Assembly: GCA_039111635.1 (NCBI GenBank) | Contig: JBCAQO010000007.1 | Span: 2,976,001-3,040,000 of the forward strand | Reading direction: 5' to 3' | Length of the DNA stretch: 64,000 nucleotides | From: Heterobasidion occidentale | Lineage: Eukaryota; Basidiomycota; Agaricomycetes; Russulales; Bondarzewiaceae | Shown: one piece after another, positions 1 to 8,953 of the stretch | Numbering within the stretch: the first letter of the stretch is position 1 | How the letters are laid out: the number at the start of each line of letters is the position of its first letter | The notes under the pieces: generated by a model | Database searches by the model: none | Told to the model about the DNA's origin: nothing | What the model saw: the letters and a program-made list of their open reading frames with translations, nothing else | Translations under genes and position numbers: made by a program

Positions 1-1150
1 ATCACATGCTAGGCGGCTCCACTACGGAGCGTACATCAAGGTATTCGGCATCTCCTTAGGAGCCAACTGGACTGATGGTTCTTCAGAGACATCAGTATAG
101 GTTACATGACAGGGTCATGGGTATAGCGGATTGATAAGATAGGCATTCACATGCCATGGGCTTAGGGCTTATGGGTAAGCACCTCGTTGCACCAGGATGG
201 ATTGGTGCAACTGGAGAAGTACAAGAGTAGGCACCGGCTGAGAGAGACGGCGACCACAGCTCTCCTGGGATGGAAACCCGGAGAAGCATACGGACTCTTA
301 CCCTATACCCTATACAGTATATAAGGCCCATAGAATAGGCTGAGGATCTTCAGTCTATTCTCCTTCGTTCACTACTGTCTTCCTACAGTAGAACCTTTGT
401 TCCTACGCAGTCACCCCACTGTTATGACTTGACCGATCGGGGCCCTAGCGGCCGGTCTAACCGATGGATCAAGCATCACATGCTAGGCGGCTCCACTACT
501 GAGCGTACATCAAGGTATTCAGTGTGTCCTTAGGAGCCGACAAGACCGATGGTTCTTCAAGACATCGGTAGAGGCTATATGAGAGGGACACGAGGCTCAT
601 AGAGTTCACACAGTAATAAGAGAGGCATTCACATGCCATGGGCTTAGGGCTTACGGGTAAACATCTTGTTGCACCATGATGGATCAGTGCAACTGGAGAA
701 GTACAAGAGTAGGCGCCGGCTGAGAGAGACGGCGACCACAGCTCTCCTAGGATGGAAACCTGGAGAAGCACACGGACTCTTACCCTATACCCCATACAGT
801 ATATAAGGCCCATAGAATAGGATGAGGATCTTCAGTCTATTCTCTTCGTTCCCCCTGTATCTACGCATACAGGACCCTTAGAGCCAATCATTATTCCCTC
901 CTGTATCATCGCCAGATACAGTCGAGACTTCGCCCACCACTCAGTCCATTGTGCGACCTAGGGAAGAACCTGTTACTCTCAAGTTACTGAACGAGCAGTT
1001 CGTAACACCCACTGTGTAACTTAGAGCCAATCATTATTCCCTCCTGTATCGTTGTATGATACAGTCGAGACTTCACCTACCACTCAGTCCATTGTGCGAC
1101 CTAGGGAAGAACCTGTTACTCTTGGGTTACTGAATGAGCAGTTCGTAACA
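1..1150 (+). repeat. Older family-1 LTR, split by a younger LTR
   Basis: Positions 1-419 and 1013-1150 together form one family-1 LTR. Its first 55 or so bases lie outside the window, and it ends at 1150 in ...GTTCGTAACA. It is closely similar to the LTRs at 420-1007 and 5608-6197. It contains the same TATATAA box and the AGTCTATTCT transcript-start sequence. The copy is cut at 419/1013 by the LTR 420-1007. Immediately after 1150 the sequence becomes element A pol (minus strand), so this LTR was itself inserted into element A. Its own target duplication cannot be checked because the left end is missing. Confidence 0.85.
420..1007 (+). repeat. Solo LTR, family 1, with 5-bp target duplication
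   Basis: A 588-bp LTR running from TGTTATGACTT to CAGTTCGTAACA. The bases CCCAC occur at both 415-419 and 1008-1012, a 5-bp target-site duplication. No internal sequence remains between two LTRs, so it is a solo LTR left by LTR-LTR recombination. It sits inside an older LTR of the same family. Confidence 0.9.
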
Positions 1151-1545
1151 CTTGGAGCCTGGGGTTTGAAGAAAGGCTTGAGATTTATCGCATGATCCCA
1201 TATAGTGTGTTGGGGGAGTCTCTGTGATCGCCTTTTGCTGAAGATGTCGAGGTAGGAATGGTATTCTGACGGCACGCCACTCTTCAAGTCGGTGGTGTTG
1301 ATTTCCTCCTCTAGATCTTCGTCAAAACTTGTGAACCCCAAGGGTTCAGGAGCTACCTTTCTAATGACGGATTCTTCTCCGCTATCCGTTGCAGAGGAGT
1401 CAAACGGTATTTGCGCCTCTTTGGCAACTTCTTCTGAAGGTTCATTCCGAGCTGCCCCTTGTTGAGCTTGCCGGTGTTCCTTCCTTTCGGCCACTTGTTC
1501 CCTGAGCCATTCCCGAGCTTTAGCTTGTCGGGATTTGTGCTCCAA
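1151..1545 (-). pseudogene. Element A pol fragment upstream of RT
   Basis: The minus-strand reading contains a charged linker followed by the conserved gypsy pre-RT segment: PSEYHSYLDIFSKR, then LPQHTIWDHAINLKP. This stretch normally lies just upstream of the reverse transcriptase fingers. The reading stops at 1151, where the LTR begins, so no RT domain follows. The open frame extends upstream of 1545 without a natural start, as expected for an internal part of a polyprotein. Confidence 0.75.
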
Positions 1546-1758
1546 CAGGGAGAGGAACTGAGATTTCCATTCCTTGGCAGGGACTTGGCTCCATTGTTCT
1601 CAAGTCCAAGTCCATGAAGGTCCTACCGGTTCAGAGACAAGATGCGGTTTCGTCCACTGGGGAATCTTGTCACCGCATAGTTTTGCTAGCCATGCCTTCT
1701 TGGTAGGCTCTTCCCTTGCCTTGGTAAACCCATGGGGTTGCTGGTAGTCTCTGGGGCA

Positions 1759-1990
1759 TCAATCAAAGTGTACTTCACGGTGTCTCCACCCGATGGAGGG
1801 GTCATGGTATTTCAACCAATCTGTTCCTAGGAGCATGTCGTCTTTCCCTAGATTGGTGATAAACATCTGGACGCGTTTGGTGTGGGTTCTCCCCCATCTG
1901 TCCTTGACGGTGAGATTTGCGTCTAGGCCTCGTTGAATGAGGCCTGCCTTGTTGATGGTGTCATTGACGTTGCGAACGTGGATAGGGTGG
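1759..1990 (-). pseudogene. Element A aspartic protease, C-terminal half
   Basis: The reading PIHVRNVNDTINKAG...LGTDWLKYHDPSIGW is the second half of a retropepsin. The ILGTDWL-like segment is typical of fungal gypsy proteases. The first half lies at 3075-3284. Joining PLNR from that half to PIHVRN from this one makes a normal protease, which places the insertion 1991-3074 exactly within one codon boundary. Confidence 0.75.
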
Positions 1991-3074
1991 TGATGAGCAT
2001 GCACCCGCTCTGGGGTCCGGGGAAGGTATTCGGGAAGCTTTGGGGAGAAGCCAACTAGCTCTAGACGCGTACCGAAGACACCAACTATTACCAAACACGG
2101 TCGGTCCCTACCCGACCGACCACAAGCCACCGAAGGACGTTCGGTAGCACTTGGGTCAGTTCGCCCACACTTCACGTACTTACCATGACCGCACAGGAGT
2201 GTTATGATAGGTGTTTACAAGATCAGAGCCAGTAGTCTGTTTCGGCTGATGTGCTCCATGAGTCGGTCAGTCCTTATCACTTATCTTTCCAACTTCCACA
2301 TGGTCGGTCAAACACAATCTTGCACCATTACTTGGCCACCCTAGTCGTACATTACTATTTCCTTATTTTCATTGGTTCTCCAACGCCTGTTCCTGCTACC
2401 TATGCTCGGACGATGGATACCAAATGTTTGGGATTTTGTCATTGCTGATAGACTTTTACCTTATCGCCTTCAGGACCCGTATGGACATTTCACCTACCTT
2501 CTTATCTTCACTGTTCACTGGGTCTTGGCGCTCGTTCAGTACTTACTCTCATTTCTCATTTCAATATTTTACTTAGGGGCTCCGTTTACTATAAAACCCT
2601 ACATACAACTCTGGAATAAACCAGCTTTCGCACCCCATAGTTCAGAGCTCATTTGCACTCGTCTCAAACATTGAAATTGCCTTCGCCGACTTTAGCAAAC
2701 TTGTCCTACTCGTCGTTCGGCCTCGTTCGCATTCATACTCGTCCCTTTGCTTGTACCCCTTGTTTGTCTTCGTATATTTTCAGAGTCCCGTGTGACTCTT
2801 GAAGCATGTAGTTGTCAATCGCGACACTACCCTCTCGTCACCGATCAACTCCCTGACCCGACCTGACTGACCGAACATTCAGTCGGTGTTTGGTGCAGTC
2901 CCAAAACTGTTCAGGCGCTTTAATCTCACCCTCCTCATTACTCTTCAGTGCGCCCTCGCTTTCTCAAGTCCTAACTAATGATTCCTTGTGTATTAGATAC
3001 TAGCTCCAGCACCCCCTGCATTAGAGGTTGTTTTGGTGTTGTGCTCGGCACTTAGAGCCACCTCTAGCGTATCA
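1991..3074. repeat. LTR-like insertion inside element A protease
   Basis: About 1.08 kb with no retroviral protein, inserted between the two protease halves. It begins TGATGAGC and ends GCGTATCA, so it has TG...CA ends with imperfect inverted termini. The flanks are GTGG (1987-1990) and GCGG (3075-3078), a plausible 4-bp target duplication with one mismatch. A TATAAAA-like box lies near 2590. The best reading is a solo LTR of a family not otherwise present here. A non-autonomous element is an alternative. Confidence 0.5.
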
Positions 3075-3284
3075 GCGGTTCAAGGGGTAGGTTGGAAGAT
3101 CGTGTTTTCGTACCCATTTCTCGTTCACCAAGATCCCTTTGCAGGCTGAGTCGATGGCGGCTCTGGATCCAGCGCTTCTTCCTCGAGTTGTTAATCGCAC
3201 GTGAAGTTGAATGGGAGTGATGATATGGCTGTTCATTGCTCCAATATGAATACATGACGGGGAATCATACTCAAGTCTCCTCAA
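3075..3284 (-). pseudogene. Element A aspartic protease, N-terminal half
   Basis: The minus-strand reading contains AAIDSACKGILVNEKWV, matching element B at 8040-8090. It occupies the place of the retropepsin active-site D-S/T-G motif but reads IDSACKG. That is unusual and is shared by both copies (IDSACEG in B). This suggests either a divergent active site in the family or inactivation before the copies separated. Confidence 0.7.
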
Positions 3285-3313
3285 CCCCCTCTCTTCGGCT
3301 GGTGAAGGAGAGG

Positions 3314-4057
3314 TCAGGAAAAATCCTCCGCTAGGTCCACCAACATCTGTTTGGCCTGGGCCTCCCCTACTTCTCTGAAGAGCACTCGGACACCATTAGT
3401 ATCACAGATGGGTCCATTGCCTCGTCGTCTGTTAGGCGGTACGTAGCGCTCTCCATTGCTCTGGCCTGATCCCCTGCTCCTTGCAGAAGGGTCCTCATGT
3501 TCCACCAAATTACCAGGTTGTGATACCCAACGGTAGTGGCCATGAGAACTCCCCTCCTCCAATCCTCGATGAAGTCCCGCGTCATCTCCCAACAGGGATT
3601 CTTGGTCGTCTTCATCCTTCATGTCTGCAGCGCGAGTTCTTTTACCTCTTCCACCCATCGGCTTGCGCCGATTTCCTCGAGAAGGGGGAAGGCCTCTACA
3701 AGGAGAGGGACAGTTATCTGCCCAGTGTCCTTCTTTTCCACAGTTAAAACAATGGGTAGGGGGCTTGCCATCATGGGTGCACTTCTGGCGAGTGGCATCT
3801 CTCTTCCGAGAGGCGTCTATGTCCATGTCGACTACCTGGTTGTTCATTCTTCGAGGAGCGTTGGTAGAATTATAACGGCGAGCGGGTTGAAGGTAAAAGC
3901 GATTGAGGAAGTCGCTTCGGAATGAGATGGAGTTGGCAAGGATCGCCTTTTGAGCACTTCGAGCTCTTGAGCGTCCATCTATTTCACAGGCAGTATTGAC
4001 CTAGTCTTGGATCATGTTCTTCGGCGGTGTCTCTTTGTCATAGATCTTGTCCATGAC
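3314..4057 (-). pseudogene. Element A gag, C-terminal part with zinc knuckle
   Basis: The minus-strand reading contains a CCHC nucleocapsid knuckle, C-FN-C-GKEG-H-WADN-C. It is followed by a basic, arginine-rich tail and ends at a stop at 3314. The segment 3850-4057 carries the rest of the capsid-like domain and continues the gag broken off at 4851. Close relatives are the element B reading at 7340-7886. Gag binds the element RNA and builds the particle. Confidence 0.75.
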
Positions 4058-4850
4058 TGTTAAGAGCTGGCTCATAACACATGATATATGCTCATCTGAT
4101 CATATAACGCGCGGTCTATGACCAACAGATATGACCTATACCCGGTGACCAACCCCTTGACTTCACCAATGGACATTGAGTTATCTTATCTTATCTTTTG
4201 TTCCTGAGTTAACGATCAGTTACATCACTGACATCATTGATTGCATCATAGATTACATCACTCCGATCGTTGATCATTTACTTCTATTTGCCTCAGTGCC
4301 TTAAGCACAGACCTTCTGTAGATCTTGCCCTAAAGCGGATCGCGTATATATAGAACGAGCCAGAGACCTGTCTCGCCAGCTTGTTCACCTTTGTTACTCC
4401 CCCACCTGTTCTTACTCTTGACCTTTGGTACTAGCCATACCTCTGCTACATCATAGTCTTTGCTAATAGGCCAGACCTTTGATTGTCAATAGAACATCTG
4501 CTTGAGCATCGGTTTAACTTGCCCTGCACTCCTCTCTATCGTCATCCTCAACCACTCAGTCGTCATCTCAATACTGGCTGAGTTCTACACAGGACTAGCA
4601 GTATTCTATCTCGACTTTAGTGGGCAGCATATCTACTGCCATCCGGGTCCGCATCAGGTCGTACCCTCACACCTGTGGGAAAACCTTTGTGCATTCCTGG
4701 AGACACGATACCATCACAAATCCCTCGTGCATTCCGAATTACGCACACAGTTAGCCGCTGGTGCTTTTATCGGATGCACTTGGATTTGGCACGTCCCTCA
4801 GTGACTCAGGAGCCTCCTGGCACATCACGTGCAAAGACCGGGTCTTAACA
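4058..4850 (+). repeat. Solo LTR, separate family, 5-bp target duplication
   Basis: A 793-bp LTR beginning TGTTAAGA and ending TCTTAACA, an exact 8-bp terminal inverted repeat. ATGAC flanks it on both sides (4053-4057 and 4851-4855). A TATATATA box at 4345-4352 is followed 33 bases later by AGCTTGTTCA. That resembles the transcript-start sequence of the C-family LTRs (AGCTCGTTCA). It interrupts the gag of element A. Confidence 0.92.
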
Positions 4851-5607
4851 ATGACCCTTGGATCGAGCCCTCTCTGGAAGTAAGGAACTTGTTCCTTGTC
4901 GGTGATGTTGGTGTCAGCGGCTATAAGGACGAATTGGTTGGAGTATTCGTCTACCGTCATCTTCCCTTGGGAGAAAGACATAAGAGCACTTCGGGCCTTG
5001 TCCGTAAGGTTTGTTTCCTTGAATTGAAGTTTAAACTTGTCAAGGAAGTTGGTCCAAGTTCCGAGGGTTTTGGGCGGGGTTGCTCCGACTGTCTTCTTCA
5101 TGAAGCTTTCTACCCATACACCAGCTGTTCCATATCTCATACATGAGAGGGCGAGGGAAACCTTGTCCTCATCCGTCTTGTACCGATCCGATTCTGCTGT
5201 AAAAAGGAGGAGGCAATTCATGATGAATTTCTGTGATTGTGTTCTGTCTCCCTCGAAATTATTGGGGAGTTTAAGCTTGCCCCTTCTGGACGATGCAGTT
5301 GCAGGGGGAGCTGTAACATTTGTCAACATAATGGTGTTGTCTTCAATATTTTGGGTATTGATCGGTGTTTGAATATCCGAGGATTCAGACTTGGATGTTC
5401 CTTCTTCTTCTTCCGATGTATCCAGGATTTCCGGTTCGGGGTTTCTGTACTGGGGTGGCTCTACCCAGTCTTCTGCTATTTTGTCCCAAGCCCACTCAGC
5501 TTCTGTTTTGTCTTCTCTTGTGAAGAAATATTGTCCTTCTCGATACAAGCAGTTATCAAAGTTTGGAGGAGCTGGCCAATTGGTGTCGGAGTAATACCAG
5601 TGGTTTC
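4851..5607 (-). pseudogene. Element A gag, N-terminal part
   Basis: The minus-strand reading runs from within the conserved YYSDTNWPAPPNFDN segment. It passes an acidic, low-complexity stretch into a capsid-like domain (KLPNNFEGDRTQSQKFIMN..., YQ-RGLDPRV). It breaks at the solo LTR border (4850) and resumes at 4057. The start is lost because the element B LTR begins at 5608. The M-start visible further upstream is LTR sequence and not gag. Confidence 0.75.
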
Positions 5608-6197
5608 TGTTATGACTTGACCGATCGGGGCCCTTCGTGGCCGTGTCTAACCGATGGATCAAGCATCACATGCTAGGCGGCTCCACTACAGAGCGTACAC
5701 CAAGGTATTCGGCATGTCCTTAGGAGCCGACAAGACCGATGGTTCTTCAAGACATCGGTAGAGGCTATATGAGAGGGACATGAGGCTCGCACAGTTCACA
5801 TAGTAATAAGGCAGGCATTCACATGCCATGGGCTTAGGGCTTATGGGTAAGCACCTCGTCGCACCATGATGGATCAGTGTGACTGGAGAAGTACAAGAGT
5901 AGGCACCGGCTGAGAGAGACGGCGACCACAGCTCTCCTGGGATGGAAACCCAGAGAAGCACACGGACTCTTACCCTATACCCCATACAGTATATAAGGCC
6001 CATAGAATAGGCTGAGGATCTTCAGTCTATTCTCTTCGTTCCCCCTGTATCTACACATACAGGACTCTTAGAGCCAATCACAATTCCCTCCTGTATCGTT
6101 ACCTGATACAGTCGAGACTTCGCCCATCATTCAGTCCATCGTGCGACCTAGGGAAGAACCTGTTACTCTTGGGTTACCGAACGAGCAGTTCGTAACA
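5608..6197 (+). repeat. 5' LTR of element B (family 1)
   Basis: A 590-bp LTR with TGTTATGACTT...CGTAACA ends, nearly the same as 420-1007. A TATATAA box is at 5990-5996 and the presumed transcript start AGTCTATTCT is at 6024-6033. It is the only LTR in the first 8 kb followed by its own internal region. Confidence 0.9.
5990..6033 (+). promoter_or_regulatory. LTR promoter: TATA box and transcript start
   Basis: TATATAA at 5990-5996 lies 34 bases upstream of AGTCTATTCT (6024-6033). The start of transcription is inferred from that spacing and from the exact complement of the 10-mer next to the LTR end. Confidence 0.6.
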
Positions 6198-6211
6198 CTA
6201 GAATAGACTCG
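6198..6211 (+). other. Primer-binding site, self-priming type (element B)
   Basis: Two bases past the LTR end, AGAATAGACT (6200-6209) is the exact reverse complement of AGTCTATTCT at 6024-6033 in the LTR. No tRNA 3'-end complement (TGG...) is seen here. This is the arrangement known for Tf1/sushi elements, where the 5' end of the transcript folds back and primes reverse transcription. Confidence 0.65.
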
Positions 6212-6277
6212 CCTTTGCCCCTACCTTGCACCACACTCCGCTTGCTGCCACACTCTTTCTCACAACCCTCATCGGTG

Positions 6278-7886
6278 GCATTGACCCCCACCGAAGAGAG
6301 TTACTTCACACACCCTGGAGCAAGACCTAGGCCTAGGATTTCCACCAGGCACTAGACGGACCCATAACCAACTTCGACAGAACAATCGTCCTATCCATCA
6401 AAGAGAAAACCGCTGGTATTACTCCGACACCAACCGGCCAGCACCCCCAAACTTTGATAACTGCTCGTACCGAGAAGGACAATATTTCTTCACAAGAGAA
6501 GACAAAACAGAAGCTGAGTGGGCTTGGGACAAAATAGCAGAAGACTGGGTAGAGCCACCCCAGTACAGAAACCCCGAACCGGAAATCCCGGACACATTGG
6601 AGGAAGAAGAAGGAACATCCGAGTCCGAAGCCTCGGATATTCAAACACCGATCAACACCCGAAACATTATGTCGACAAACCCTACAGATCCCCCCGCACT
6701 CGCATCGTCGGGAAGGGGCAAGCTCAAACTCCCTGACAACTTCGAGGGAGACCGAACACAATCACAGAAATTCATCATGAATTGCCTCCTCCTTTTCACA
6801 GCAGAACCAGACCGATACAAAACGGATTCGGACAAAGTTTCTCTCGCTCTCTCTTGCATGAGATATGGAACAGCCGGCGTATGGGCGGAAAGTTTCCTAA
6901 AGAGGACAGTAGGGGCGACCCCGCCCACAACCGTAGGAACTTGGGATGACTTCCTTAATAGGTTTAAACTCCAGTTCAAGGAAACGAACCTTACGGACAA
7001 AGCCCAAAGCGCCCTCATGTCTTTCTCTCAGGGGAAGATGACGGTGGATGAATACTCAAATCAATTCATCCTTATAGCCGCCGACGCCGACATCACCGAC
7101 AAGGAACAAGTTCCTTACTTCCAGAGGGGGCTCGATCCGAGGGTCATGGACAAAATCTATGACAAAGAAACACCGCCGAAGGACACAATCCAGGATTGGG
7201 TCAACACTGCCTGCGAAATAGACGGACGCTTGAGAGCCCGAAGTGCTCAAAAGGCGATCCTCGCCAACTCCACCACATTCCGAAGCGACTTCCTCAACCG
7301 CTTTCACCTCCAACCAGCTCGTCGCTACAACTCTACCACCGCTCCTCGCAGAATGAACAACCAGGTGGTCGACATGGACATTGACACCTCTCGGAAGAGA
7401 GATGCCGCTCGCCAGAAACGCACTCACGATGGCAAGCTTACCACTCGTTGTTTTAACTGTGGAAAATCAGGACATTGGGCATCTGATTGCCGTTCCCCTT
7501 GTAGAGGCGTTCCCCCGTCTCGAGGAAATCCGCGCAAGCCGATGGGCGGAGGAGGTAGACGAACTCACGCTACAGACATGGAGGATGAAGACGAGCAAGA
7601 ACCCCCGCTGGGAAACGATGCGGGACTTCATTGAGGACTGGAGGAGGGGAGTTCTCATGGCCAACACCGTCGGTTATCACAACCTGGTAATTCGGTGGAA
7701 CGTGAGGACCCTTCCGCGAGAAGGGGAGGATCACGCCAGAGCAATGGAGAACGCTACATACCGCCTAACGGACGACGAAGCAACGGACCCATCAGTGATA
7801 CTAATGGCGTCCGAGCGCTCTTCCAAGAAGTATGGGAGGCCAAGGCCAAACGAATGTTGGTGGATCTGGCAGAGGATTTTTCCTGA
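6278..7886 (+). pseudogene. Element B gag, one nonsense codon
   Basis: The open frame begins after a stop near 6275. It carries the RWYYSDTNRPAPPNFDN segment, an acidic stretch, a capsid-like domain (LPDNFEGDRTQ..., YFQRGLDPRV) and a CCHC knuckle (CFNCGKSGHWASDC near 7450-7491). A TGA at 7632-7634 interrupts the frame. Element A has CGA (Arg) at the same place, so this is a C-to-T change. The frame then continues to its natural stop at 7886. No clear ATG is seen before 6597, so the true start is uncertain. Confidence 0.75.
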
Positions 7887-7915
7887 CCTCTCCTTCACCA
7901 GCCGAAGAGAGAGGG

Positions 7916-8105
7916 TTGAGGAAACTCGAGTACGATTCCCCGTCATGCATTTGAATTGGAGCAATGAACAGCCATATCATCACTCCCATTCGACTTGATG
8001 TGCGATTATCAACTCGAGGAAGAAGCGCTGGAGCCAGGGCCGCCATCGACTCAGCATGCGAAGGAATTTTGGTGAACGAGAAGTGGGTACAGAAACATAA
8101 CCTCC
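7916..8105 (+). pseudogene. Element B protease, N-terminal fragment
   Basis: The reading contains MNSHIITPIRLDVRL and AAIDSACEGILVNEKWV, matching element A protease. It is in a different frame from gag, as is common at a gag-pol junction. An in-frame stop lies upstream near 7952. It is cut at 8105 by the C1 5' LTR. Confidence 0.7.
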
Positions 8106-8940
8106 TGTTAGGACCGCGTCCTAACACGTGCTTCGCACGTGAATGGATGGGCTGGTCAAGTGCTTCGGGCTTGTTGCAGACTCGGACCGTTTTCCATGAC
8201 TCCTTACCATTTACATGCTGATGCATGAACGCTGACTTCTGGTTCCTGATTCTTGATGTGGACAGACATTGGTTCCTGACCCCCGTTCCTGGTTCTTGAT
8301 CGATCGAAGATGTGGATGGACATTAGTGATTCGGATTACTATACTTGGTTACATGGCAGGTCGATGAGGCATTCTAGCTTACGGATCTCGATCGTTGACT
8401 TCGGTACCTGAGAAGCGCACGGACCAGATCTTGATCCTGCCCTAGACACTTCTGTACGTAAATAGCCGAGATGAGCTTCTAAGAAGCTCAGCTCGTTCAC
8501 CTGTAATACACTCGATCTCCGCACTGCACCCGGCGTCTGGCTACCTTCTTAGCCCACGCTTCGTGATCTCTGTCAGATCTGAGAAACTCTTTGCACGGTC
8601 TGACGAAGCACTGGACTCGTCTCCCTTCCCTCCCCTCCCTCTACTCATCTGCTTCTACACCGGGCTAGCTGCCTTCCGTGTTCTCAGTTGGACACCCCCT
8701 CGTGTCATCTGTTGGACAGGAGAAGATCATCCGGTTCCTCCTCATCATCGAGAAGACCTCGAAGATCACCTTCTCAATCTCTTCGAGAACAAAGCCGACA
8801 GCAACCCCGAGTTCCTCGAAAGAGCCCAAAGACGATCCATCGTCTTCATCCATTGGAGTCTACGACTATACGAACCAGTGGAGGTTTAGCCTAGGGACCC
8901 CTTCGTGCATCGGTGCACGTGATAGGTCTACGACCTAACA
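8106..8940 (+). repeat. 5' LTR of C1
   Basis: An 835-bp LTR, TGTTAGGACC...CGACCTAACA. Each terminus holds two neighbouring hairpins. At the left are GTTAGGAC-CGC-GTCCTAAC and CACGTGC-TTC-GCACGTG. At the right is TAGGTC-TAC-GACCTA, next to a GTGCA...TGCAC stem. A TATA-like TAAATA is at 8459-8464. Confidence 0.93.
8459..8499 (+). promoter_or_regulatory. C1 LTR promoter: TATA-like box and start hairpin
   Basis: TAAATA at 8459-8464 lies 31 bases before AGCTCGTTCA (8490-8499), the presumed transcript 5' end. GAGCTTCT-AAGAAGCTC just upstream is a short palindrome. The start site is inferred from this spacing and from the primer-site complement. Confidence 0.5.
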
Positions 8941-8953
8941 CTTGAACGAGCTC
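8941..8953 (+). other. Primer-binding site, self-priming type (C1)
   Basis: TGAACGAGCT (8943-8952), two bases after the LTR end, is the exact reverse complement of AGCTCGTTCA at 8490-8499. The geometry equals that in element B although the sequences are unrelated. Confidence 0.65.

Larger units (their letters stand above)
1151..5607 (-). mobile_element. Element A: broken Ty3/gypsy retrotransposon
   Basis: Reading down the minus strand from 5607, the order is gag, zinc knuckle, protease and the start of pol. It is interrupted by insertions at 4058-4850 and 1991-3074. The left end is cut by the LTR ending at 1150, and the gag start is cut by the LTR at 5608. RT, RNase H and integrase are absent. 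The protein sequence is close to element B, which lies beside it in the opposite orientation, so the two belong to one family. Confidence 0.85.
5608..8105 (+). mobile_element. Element B: 5' part of a family-1 gypsy element
   Basis: It consists of a 5' LTR (5608-6197), a primer-binding site, gag and the beginning of protease, then an abrupt end at 8105 where the C1 LTR begins. The rest of pol and the 3' LTR are not in the window. It lies head to head with element A and interrupts A gag. The left flank is GTTTC. The matching right flank cannot be seen. Confidence 0.85.

Noticed and set aside
84..813. Open frames of 79-105 codons (MGLIYC...) in the LTRs, repeated at 5686 and 57402
   Set aside because: They are the same LTR sequence in reverse, recur only because the LTR recurs, and carry no domain.
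2016..3088. GGGGT direct repeats as borders of the insertion in element A protease
   Set aside because: Joining there leaves the protease out of frame. The GCGG/GTGG borders restore PLNR-PIHVRN exactly.
5608..5662. N-terminal M-start (MIHRLDTATKG) for element A gag
   Set aside because: These codons are LTR sequence. The real gag start was removed by the LTR insertion.
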